From Chromera velia (taxonomy: Eukaryota; Sar; Chromeraceae): a DNA stretch of 19,618 nt. Location of the stretch: contig JAHBMJ010002374.1 of assembly GCA_018398765.1 (NCBI GenBank), forward strand, positions 1-19,618, read 5' to 3'. This document shows, piece after piece, positions 8,574-17,289 of this stretch. Below the pieces are notes generated by a model. It saw only the letters and a list, made by a program, of their open reading frames with translations. It was not told where the DNA came from and ran no database searches. How positions within the stretch are numbered: position 1 is the first letter of the stretch; each line of letters begins with the position of its first letter. Position numbers and translations under genes: made by a program.

Positions 8574-10237
8574 GGGAGAGACAGAGACAGAGACAGAGAG
8601 AGAGAGAGAGAGAGTACGGCGATCAGAAAGGAAGATCAGAATACTGTGGTAGCGTGAAGGCAGGGAAGCAAACTGTGGTGTTTAGAAGGAGATATGGACC
8701 ACAGGATGGGGAGATCAGGATGTGTTCAGATCTGCTCAGTGAATCTGACAACAGCAATCAGACTTTGGAACAATTCAGCCAAACGAGTGTACCAGGCACG
8801 TGCAATTAAACGCTGATCTGCCAGTATACGGACAGACAACTCAATTCATAGAAGTCGGCAGACGGACACAGCTGGGCCCATGCATGCCCGCTGCAAAGTG
8901 TTGCCAAGCCAAAACTTCATCCGGTGAAGTTGAATCTCAGAGACTGTGGTCCCCTCCTTAAATCCCACTTGCTCACCTGACATGGTCGCCTGGTGGATGT
9001 CGTTTCCATCTGGTGAATGTAGGTACTGGAGACTCTCTATGGTCTCCAACATTTGCACAACTCCTGCATCTTCCCTGCCCATGACAGCGTGGCGATAGAC
9101 ACTGGAGTCCCAATCACAGGGGAGAAGCGGGATCCTGTTCGCTTGTGGGTGTGCAGAGCCGAACTGCCGTCTGACTCTGACGCCCCTTCGCCTCGGGGGT
9201 GCAGAAAACGGTGTCGGTTCTTGTGTTGAGGTGAAGAACGGGTTGCGCATCCATCTCACAAGATCACAGTGTCCCCCCTTCACTGCTGCATGGATGGTCC
9301 CTGCATTCCAGGGCAGCGCAGGAGTTGTCGATCTGCCCCATTCAAGCACGTTCTGGTGCCCTGCTGCTGCTGCAATGTTCAGAATATTCGTGGGGTCGTA
9401 GGCACGTACCGTTGCGTCGGCTTCGACGCCTCTTCTGTGGTTGGCATCCAGATACGTGACGTTTCCGGTGTGAGCGGCAAACTCCGCAGCCATTTGGGCG
9501 TTTTGGAGATCGTTCGGGTCGGTGGATGCGGGAAGTTCGTCATAGCCCCGCCCGAAGGAATGCCATCCGTGATCGGCTGTGACATGAGCACGGCAGAATG
9601 TGGAATACCTGTCTACCCATTCTTTGAAATTGTTCGCTTTCTCTTCGTTCAAATTCTCCCGGGCGTTTTTTTTCAAAAGGTCGAAAAGTTCCAGTGGATT
9701 CCGTATCATGCATCTATCAGCTTCTTTTGTTTCCAGCAGATACCGCAGCAGGGAAGTATGTCCTCCCGCAGCAGCCCCGCAAAGCGCATTTTTGGCGTTC
9801 ATCAAACATTGGAGGTCGTCTTTGTAAGCGGGGTGGCGGGAAGGGAAGAAGGCCCTGCGAGAAGGTTTGAAGGCGAGCCCTGACAGTGAGGTCAGCTCAA
9901 CGACCAACTGTCTGCAGTTATGCTTGCAGGCGTGAAAGATCAGCCTATCAACGGGCAGTTTCTGCCTTTCAGCAAGCTCTTCAACTTTGGACAGTGGTCG
10001 AAGGGTGTAGTCAAATAAGTGGGAAGAGTTCTCGTACAAGACGCCAATAGAGGTCTTCTTCTCTTTAAACACGCCAGTTGCAGCTTGTGCGAGAGACTTG
10101 GAGACAAGACGGACATAGAGGTCATACCTGGACCCTACAGAGGGAAGGATCCAGTTCTCCAGGATCGGCAGCCTCGAGAACACATCCTGAGAAGGTGGGA
10201 CTGCAGACGCGCTGTCGGCCGGCGCTGGTTCTGCCAT
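7521..10237 (-). CDS. Ankyrin-repeat protein, possibly F-box/ankyrin, multi-exon
   Basis: The start is the ATG at 10237 in an AAAATGG context; the frame further upstream has no ATG. Exon 1 (10237-8977) encodes 420 residues. Residues about 20-50 (RLPILENWIL, then DLYVRLVSKSL) resemble an F-box. Ankyrin-like helices lie near 150-168 (AAAGGHTSLLRYLL), 284-300, 313-330 and 380-400. The donor GTGAGC at 8976 joins to an acceptor CTGCAG before 8494, which restores a further ankyrin repeat across the junction (DIHQATMSG then NLEALKFFL). Probable exon 2 is 8494-8384 and exon 3 is 8256-8160, read as GVFRLLREVSELASS. A clearly coding last block, 7763-7521, ends in PQAEAAEQDN and a stop after the acceptor TTTGCAG, but its phase does not fit exon 3, so a small exon or another acceptor is missing from this model. 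Ankyrin proteins act in protein binding; an F-box would imply ubiquitin ligase targeting. Neither is proven here. Confidence 0.7.
7964..8150. repeat. Compound microsatellite (CT)n (CA)n (CACT)n in an intron
   Basis: On the plus strand CT repeats pass into CA repeats and then TCAC repeats. On the coding (minus) strand of the ankyrin gene the tract begins GTGAGTACGTAAGTGAG right at the splice donor of probable exon 3 and continues as GTGA, GT and GA repeats. Translations across it are Thr/His or Val/Cys low-complexity artefacts. Confidence 0.9.
8522..8614. repeat. (GA)n-G30-(GA)n tract in an intron
   Basis: A run of about 30 G (8543-8572) is flanked by GA repeats and GACAGA repeats. It lies in intron 1 of the ankyrin gene, where the minus strand reads as a long C/CT pyrimidine tract upstream of the CTGCAG acceptor. 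The run length may be unreliable in any assembly. Confidence 0.9.
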
Positions 10238-10947
10238 TTTTCGACTTTTGAACAGGCTCTCTTGTGAAGCGAGTGTCGGAACTGTATACAATCTGTCAGA
10301 TGGTAAACCACTGGTCGGAATCTATCAATAAAGACGGCAGAGCTAGAACAGCAGAAAATTGGAACGCTGTATCTTACGCTCCAGCAACTTCGAGGAAAGC
10401 TGCGGAAGTGGAAGTCTTTCAGGGCTCGCCAGGAGTACCTCGCAGGCTGACAGAGCCTCAGGCTGTCCAAGAGTGCATCGATTCATTCGGGATCATTGCC
10501 GATTCAAAAGAATTGAGTGCATGGCAGCATGATTCAAAGGTCAGTCAATCAAGTTTTGGTCCTCAACCCTCGCGGCATGCAAGCATCTGCATGCATGGTG
10601 AAACGCGCGCGCAGATCGATCGCGCGCGCAGATCAGACGTACGGTTGGAGGGCCGGGTGTTGCCGTGCATACTGTACTAGAGCCGCCAGCTGTAGCGAAG
10701 TCTGCATTGAAGTCGGATGATTCGGATCCTCCTTTTCGGAGCACCCTGTCTCTAAACCCAGACAGACGTCCTCTGCAGTCTTCTTGGTATGACGACGTGT
10801 TCTTCAAGAAACATAGCTGTTGTTCACCAGCGACAAACAACATATATATAGAGTTGCAACGCAGTTCTGAAGTGGGCAACAGTCACTCTTCGATCAGGTG
10901 TTGTTTCTGCACTTGTCACACCGCCCAGTCAGGCAGGTCCTTTCACT
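10238..10947. promoter_or_regulatory. Divergent intergenic region between ankyrin and dehydrogenase genes
   Basis: The region separates two genes that point away from each other and so should hold both promoters. CATATATATAG at 10841-10851 is a TATA-like site about 100 bases before the dehydrogenase ATG. The 14-base unit CGCGCGCGCAGATC occurs twice, at 10604-10617 and 10621-10634. A frame from the ATG at 10300 stays open to a donor-like AAG/GTCAGT at 10539-10545 and could be a leader exon. No promoter element is certain. Confidence 0.35.
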
Positions 10948-13900
10948 ATGCCTCTCCAAAAAGCTCTGCGAGATGTTTCCGTCTTCGCCAAGCAGAGCGA
11001 GGACTTCATTGCGAAACTGTGCACGAAGGCAATCAACAAGGCAGTAAAGAAAGGGGAGACCCTGATCAAGGAGGGGGCTCATGTTGAAGAGGCCTACTTC
11101 ATTGAGAGTGGCAGGCTGAAGAGGACAAAGATGAATGCAAAAACAAAAGAGGAGATTCTGATTGACGAAGTAGGAGACAACAAGATCACAGGACTGCTCC
11201 ATATCCTCGAGCCAGAGGTTCACGATGTCTCCTATGTGACAGTCACAGCGCTGATTGATACGAAAATATGGATCTTGAAGAAAGTCGACTTGTTCGAGTG
11301 CCTTCGAGCCGAACCTGGGGCCCCTTTGAAGATGATCACCTGGCTTGCACACGAGTTGAGACAGTGTCGCACCCAGATCAGGCAACTGAAGACCAGTAGT
11401 ACGGCCTCAGAGCCTGGAATGAAAAACCTGCGTGTGCTCTGCTACGACAGTGCTGCGTGGGTCCGAGAAGCATTTGGGGAGAGGCTCGTGAAGTTCCACA
11501 AAGAACAGAAAGCACTGAAGATCCACATGACGTTCAGTGCAGACACACTCGGGACTGAGACAGTCAGCAATGCGGCAGGATACGATGCAGTGTGGTCAGC
11601 TCTCACCTGCGTGGCTCTTCTTGTTTAATGAATTCATTACCTCTGCCCAGAAGTCGTTTTTCCTTTCTATAATTTGTTGCTCGATAGGCATGGACAAGGC
11701 ACAAGTCATCAAAGAGGAAAGACTTTTTTCGGTTTGTCCCTTTTCTTCTTTCCAAAGACGGACTCTGTGAGAGGAAAAGAAAGGCAGAAGAAAAGAATTA
11801 TGCCTCGCCAGCAACTCCTGTGCACGACGCGTCCCTACAAATTGCTGTTCTGACCCCATCCTCACTGGAACTTCATTTTCTGAATATCTTCTCTCTCCTT
11901 CTCTGCCCAGTGCCCCTCCTGATCTTCTTCCAGTCCGTCTATGCCCGTCAAATGACAGACTAGTAAAATCATTCCCATAATTATTTTTTCGCCTTGTACC
12001 TGCAATGATCAATCGGTATTCCTGCCCTCTTCTCAAGACTGACCATTATCCCTCTCTTTGCGTACAGTCTATTCGTCAACGACACCGCGGACCCCGAGAT
12101 TCTCCAACACATGAGCGCCATGGGTGTCGAGATGATCGCAATGAGATGCGCAGGGTTCGACCGAGTGCACAGGTCCGTGTGTCCCTCTCTCTGCCTCTCT
12201 CCCTGCCTGCATTATTCTCTGCCTGACAGCTCTCTCCCGTCCTAAACATTCAGCAGGTCCACCCAGCTGCAAGATTGTCTGCAGAGATTTGTTCTGCAGC
12301 GAATAAAGGGGTTGAAACTGTTCCCTCGTGTTTTTCTATCAGCTGTGCATCATAAAGACCGGCCGATGCGCCACCGGCACAGGAGTTTTTTTCACCGACA
12401 GAGTCGCATGCCTTGGGCGTCCACCTCTTGACTGAAGCATCAATTGTTCCTCCCATGTTCCAATTCATCTTTCCACGCAGCAGTCAGCGCATCATGGCCC
12501 CGGACACTGTTCTCCTTCGGACAAGGTTTCCCTACTTTTCTCTCTAGATGCTTGAATGTGCGCTTGGGTCTGTCTCTTTGTGTGTTTGTGTCTGCATATG
12601 AGGGTGTGTCCGCATGTGTGCGCACGCGATGTTGGACTTGCATCTATCTGTTTGTGAATCCATGATTGCAGAGGGGCGGCCGAAATTTTTGGGTTCACAG
12701 TCGCGAGGGTGCCTGCCTACTCTCCGTACGCAGTCGCAGAGCACGGAGTTTCTCTCCTGATGTCGTTGAACAGAAAAATCCACAGGGCCGTGCCTCGAGT
12801 GAAGGACATGAACTTCACTCTGGACGGCCTGACGGGGTTTGATCTGCATGGGAAGACGGTCGGGGTCCTCGGCACTGGTCTGTCTGCTTGCCTGTGAAGT
12901 GCCTGTGTGTCAGTCTGCCGGCCTGCCAGTTTGCCCGTCTATCTGTTGATCGGTCTGTCGGTGTGTCCAAGTGTGTCCTTGCCTGTCTGCCCGAAGAAGA
13001 GAGAGAAAAGGAAAGAGAACTGTGGTCTGCCTGCCTACCTGCCCGCCTGCCCGCCCGCCTGCCTGTCTGCCTGTCCATTGGTCCGTACGTCCACCTGGTG
13101 TTCTACGGAGTAGTCTGGCTGTCAGGAACGGGATAAATGAACAGAGAAAAACTGATTTATAATGCTTTCTTTTTTCTTCTCACAGGCTTTTGACAAAGCC
13201 AAGTGAGAATCCTTCAGCGCAGAATGACCCTAGATATGATAACCCTCACAGGTGCACATGCCCTCCCTCTGTCTGCCCATTTTGCATGGATGCATGCATG
13301 CAGGGAAGATCGGGGTCTGTCTGTGCGAGATTCTTCTCGGCTTCGGGGTCAACCTCCTCTGCATGGACCCCTACCCCAACGCCCAACTGAAGACCAGAAA
13401 GGGGGTCACGTACGTCTCAGTCGATGAGATCTGGCCGGCCTGTGACGTCATCTTCTTCATGATGCCCCTGATGGAGGCCACCAAGCACATGCTGAACTCG
13501 AAGGTCAGTCAGTCAGTCAGTCAGTCAGTCAGTCAGTCAGTCAAAAACAAACACAAAAGACAGAAAAGCAGACCTCTCACTTCTTCACTGCGTTCATCGG
13601 GTTGGCACATCACCTCTGTGCTCGGTAAGCCCTCAGTCTAGTACGTCGAGTTGACTTGATCAAAGCGCACGGAGGGATTGCAAGGTGTTCAGGTCCAGAC
13701 ATGCATGCGTGGCGTACCACTCGACTTCGAAAGAGGGAGGGAGGCTTTGATTGTCTCCAGGCATGTGCGCGTGCGCGTCCAGCCGAACTGATCCATCCAG
13801 CCTGTTTGAAAAGTTTTGCGGTGTCAAAATGTTCGTGATAGCCAGTAATGGAAATCAGCTGATTTCGTGTGTGCATTAGAATAGTCACAAGATCGGTGAG

Positions 13901-14212
13901 TGAGTGCTTCACTGAAGGTCTCTCAATCAATTGTTTCTGCATGCATCTGCTGGCTGATTCGTGCAGGTGATACCCAAATTGAAGAAGGGCGTGGTGATCA
14001 TCAACACCTCCAGAGGAGGCCTGATCGAGACTGGGGCCCTCCTGGAAGGCCTCAGGTCGGGGGTGATTGCCGGAGCAGGGCTGGACGTGTACGAGCACGA
14101 GGCCGGACTTTTCTTCAGAGACTGCAGCGCCGCCCCCATCCAGGACAGACAGCTGAGCGAACTGATCTCTCTCAACAACGTCATCCTCACGGGGCATCAG
14201 GTACGTGCGTGC

Positions 14213-14247
<35 letters not shown>

Positions 14248-14490
14248 TGCAGTACTCAAAGAGGTCTTTCTTTCACATGACATGCGGGCGCGCTCGCGAT
14301 ATATGCTCGGCATGTTGACTTATTTCCTTCTTTCTTCAGCGTGTGTACCTACATGCCTGCTGCGTGCCTGCAGGCATTCCTGACAAAGGAAGCAGTGGAC
14401 AACATTGCAGACACAACTGTGATGAACCTGAAACTGTTCACAGAGGGAAAGAGGGGCAGGGACCATCCAAACGATATCTTCAAGCTTTAG
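10948..14490 (+). CDS. Cyclic-nucleotide-binding-like domain fused to D-lactate dehydrogenase
   Basis: Six exons join to 502 residues without a frame break: 10948-11594, 12068-12172, 12672-12877, 13304-13503, 13967-14200 and 14374-14490, all introns GT-AG. Residues 10-145 are a cNMP-binding beta-roll ([19 protein letters not shown]), but the phosphate-binding cassette ([20 protein letters not shown]) lacks the usual Glu and Arg. From Met158 the rest is a full bacterial-type D-lactate dehydrogenase (LdhA family, about 330 residues): [17 protein letters not shown]-binding GTGKIG at 318-323 with Asp341 favouring NAD, catalytic Arg402 (NTSRGG), Glu431 and His463 (TGHQAF). It should interconvert pyruvate and D-lactate with NADH, probably in the cytosol, since no targeting peptide is seen. 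The joins restore conserved family sequence, for example YDAVC-LFVND and GT-GKIG. The N-terminal domain may regulate activity through an unknown ligand. The gene is divergent from the ankyrin gene and convergent with a minus-strand frame starting 36 bases downstream. Confidence 0.9.
12994..13079. repeat. (TGCC)n/(CTGT)n tract in dehydrogenase intron 3
   Basis: Degenerate CTGCC/GCCTGT repeats fill much of intron 3 (12878-13303), which itself starts GTCTGTCTGCTTGCCTG. Translations of the tract are low-complexity and not coding. Confidence 0.75.
13504..13543. repeat. (GTCA)n microsatellite starting at a splice donor
   Basis: Ten perfect GTCA units begin exactly at the first base of intron 4 of the dehydrogenase gene, so each unit is a potential GTCAGT donor. 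Confidence 0.9.
14201..14247. repeat. (GT)n microsatellite starting at a splice donor
   Basis: Intron 5 of the dehydrogenase gene starts GTACGTGCGTGCGTGCGTGT and continues as GT dinucleotides to about 14247. Confidence 0.9.
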
Positions 14491-14526
14491 GAAGGTAGGC
14501 CACTCTGTCTCTTGGTTTTTCGTCCT

Positions 14527-15049
14527 TTACATGTGTTCTTCTTTTTTTTCTGTTTGCTCCAGCCGTTGCGTGGCAGCGAAGATCGCTGGTTTCACACGAT
14601 CGTTCGGTGATAGGAAGACTTTCCTCCAGATCTGATCTTTTATTCCCTCTTCTTCAATCACTGCAAAGTCGGGGGTAGGAAGGTTCATGGCAAATGTCTT
14701 ATGGAAAGTATTGACGCAACAGTCCGCGTCTGTGGATTGACGCAGGCATTGTGCAGTGCCCAAATTAAGGTCTGTAGGCTACCAAATGTGTGTCCGGCTG
14801 TCTTCCATCCTCTTTTCCTGCCTGCCTGCTTGCTTTCCAACTTGTCTGGCTTTCTGCATGTGTTTAATTCTGACTTCCAATTTGAGCATGCAACCGCTTT
14901 CTCTGTACATGTGTGAGTTCGTGCAGGAGAGCAGCGGTTTTCCTGGAAGCGCCTCTCCTTTTGGATCTGGTGAGGATAGAGGCGGGTGTTTTCTTTGACC
15001 GTCGCCTCCCGGTTTTGTTAGGCGTCTCCGTTTTTTTCGTCCGCACGGT
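14527..15049 (-). CDS. Unidentified C-terminal gene fragment, two probable exons, start not found
   Basis: The last exon (14771-14527) encodes a natural-looking stretch with NLPTPDFAVIEEEG, KDQIWRKVFLSPNDR and AIFAATQRLEQ, ending in TEKKEEHM and a stop. A CCTACAG acceptor precedes it. An upstream frame (15049-14875) ends at a GTCAGA donor in matching phase and reads as a basic stretch (TKKTETPNKTGRRRSKK) followed by ALLHELTHVQRKRLHAQIG. The intervening 103-base intron is plausible. No ATG occurs in the upstream frame, so a further exon is needed. I recognise no family. It is convergent with the dehydrogenase gene, with the stop codons 36 bases apart. The upstream exon is less certain than the last one. 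Confidence 0.35.
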
Positions 15050-15052
15050 TCA

Positions 15053-15659
15053 ACCAGACAGACAACGTTCTTCTGCCTGCCCGTCATCCACAGCCTTTTC
15101 TGACCCGCTGACACTTTTTGTTGCCCTGTTGAGCACACGCCCCCAGGTGGCATGCATCATTGGTGAGATGTGGGACTCACGAAGACGCGCCGTGACAAAT
15201 TTTCGACTACGTGATCATGTCTTAATATCCCGTTTTGACGACTGAATGCTCGAATGAAGACAAAATAGTGGACGCCTTCTAAAATAGAAAACTACGTTGC
15301 TTGCCCACGGCATGCTCCCCTCCCAGCTTTTTTGGGGTCGATCGACTTGACGGCAAACAAACGAGGATCGATGCAAACTAAGACGGCCGCGGGCAGATGT
15401 ATGTTCGGAGAGGTCCAAACCTTCATCCAAATAAACAAGTACTATAGGACTGCCACCCCTCTGTCATATCATTACTACTGGCACTACCCTATAAAAAATA
15501 GTGAAAAGCATGCAAAAAAAATGTAAACACATATTTTTTACCTATAGTTTTTTACTTAAAAAAAATCTGTTTAAAAAAGTTTGGGTAATTTTTGGTACTA
15601 ATTCTAGTACATAATCTTTTTTTATATATAAAATAAAGAGTTTTCCTTTAATTTTCATC

Positions 15660-15690
<31 letters not shown>

Positions 15691-15941
15691 CATTAAAATA
15701 TATGTTGTGCCAAGTGGCTGGATGAAAGAGAATTCCTGCACTGCCTGGCTAAGCTGGAATCCATTAATTCAAATGATTGTAACTATCCACTCCCCGGTGC
15801 AAGTACATCTAAACTCTTCATCCATGATGTCATTCGATCGCTTCTATGCTCGCATCCGGTCTATCTCTTTGATGCCTGTCTCCCTATTCTAGAAAGTGAT
15901 TAACTGATCCACTCCACTGGCGACTTAACAAACAACAACTA
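15053..15941. other. Intergenic, AT-rich, no gene recognised
   Basis: The left part has mixed composition with short unsupported frames, including one plus-strand frame overlapping the minus-strand fragment. From about 15480 it is strongly AT-rich. It contains one TTGA microsatellite and ends at the second hAT copy. Confidence 0.5.
15661..15687. repeat. (TTGA)n microsatellite
   Basis: Nearly seven perfect TTGA/GATT units lie in AT-rich intergenic DNA. Confidence 0.9.
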
Positions 15942-15949
15942 TGCATGTA
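15942..15949. repeat. 8-base target duplication, left of hAT copy 2
   Basis: TGCATGTA directly precedes the TAGTGACC end and matches 16830-16837 exactly. Confidence 0.87.
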
Positions 15950-16829
15950 TAGTGACCATGTTTAATTTGATTTGATTTGATTTAAGGTAGGGCTTAAGCT
16001 CAAATCAAATATCTAGTTAGCGAGGACCTAATGTTTAAAGACCTATCAAATACGATCAAATATTTGATCAATATGACTTTCAACCTCAAATATGAAGGTC
16101 CTGAAAAAACTTTTGCAAGTACCGATCCGTTACGGCAGTTCCAACACTAACACTGGCACTAACAGCAATAGCAAACGTGTGTACGGTTCCCCGTTTCACC
16201 CCGTTGTCGTCTCTCTGCAACCGAATAGGAGCCTAGGAGCACCTTAGCTGCACTTACTCCTGGAAAGCCGAAAAGCCAGAAAAAAAGCTTTCAGGCTGAG
16301 TCTTAGCAACTCCCACCACCGATCTGGTCCGATCAATTCTATTCACATTGAGGAAAGTGTTACTGATCATGAAGAAGATGAAAAGGAAGACTTAGTGTTA
16401 TAAAACTGAGTGATTGTCACCTGAATTCTAGCCTCAATTTTAGTATGTGCTCTAACTTTATCATATAAACAAAAAGTCATATGCAATTTCAAATCTATCC
16501 CTTCTACGTTCTTAATCTCTACTACTACTAGAGTGAGTCTCAGTGACTAGACTACTAGTATATATACACTGCCACACTGGCATATTTTTTTTATGGAACT
16601 GATAAGTTATAATTTTACATATATTTTTTAAAATTTTTGAAACACACATCAGAAATGTTCTGATAACTTTTGTCATGAGACTGATGATCAGAGTGACAGT
16701 GAGTTAGTGACTCAGTGAGGAACCCTAAGAGGTCAACCTCAAATCCTACCTCAAATATCAAATATTTGAGGTTGAAGCTCAAATCAAATCAAATCAAATC
16801 AAATATAATCAAATCAAACATGGTCACTA
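15950..16829. mobile_element. hAT-type non-autonomous transposon, copy 2
   Basis: This copy has the same ends as copy 1 (TAGTGACCATG and its inverse with GATTT pentamers) and is flanked by a different exact 8-base duplication, TGCATGTA, at 15942-15949 and 16830-16837. It is 880 bases, shorter than copy 1 mainly because the block equivalent to about 6335-6725 is missing. The last 199 bases (16631-16829) are identical by my reading to 7150-7348. The left part is more diverged. The interior frame is broken by a stop and a frameshift. Orientation matches copy 1. Confidence 0.87.
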
Positions 16830-16837
16830 TGCATGTA
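16830..16837. repeat. 8-base target duplication, right of hAT copy 2
   Basis: TGCATGTA directly follows the GGTCACTA end and matches 15942-15949 exactly. Confidence 0.87.
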
Positions 16838-17289
16838 TGTGCAGCCCGGGAGCTTAGCACTCCAACTGGGGTTAGGATCCTCTAACTAACTAACTAACTA
16901 TACAAAGTTTTAAAACTATTCTATACTAAAGTATAGGAAAAAGCTATGAAAGCAAAAAAGTTATGAATCATAAAAAATTCCAGAAAAAAATGCATATCTC
17001 AAAAACTTTAGTAAAAAGAATAGAAGTACAATTTAACAGAAAACAGAAAAATTATTCAAAAATGTACGATAAATTTCCTAAGTAACCATTATAAGTATTC
17101 TAAATTTTACTTAAATTTAAGTTTCATTATAAGTTAAAAATATAGCTTAGCATACATGCCATACTATAACTATACAAACTAGCACGTATATAATTCAGCC
17201 AGTAGGGAGACTACAACTCAGCCTACAAGCTGGGCTACATTGCGCCGCTACAAGTCAAATTAAATATAAACACAGTCTTCATTGACTTT
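16838..17289. other. AT-rich intergenic and 3' flank of the exonuclease gene
   Basis: No gene is visible. A short TAAC repeat lies at about 16881-16900. The rest is AT-rich and includes the presumed 3' untranslated region of the minus-strand exonuclease gene; no polyadenylation signal could be assigned. Confidence 0.55.

Noticed and set aside
10238-10291. Eighteen extra N-terminal residues of the ankyrin protein
   Set aside because: The upstream codon is TTG, not ATG; the ATG at 10237 has a good context.
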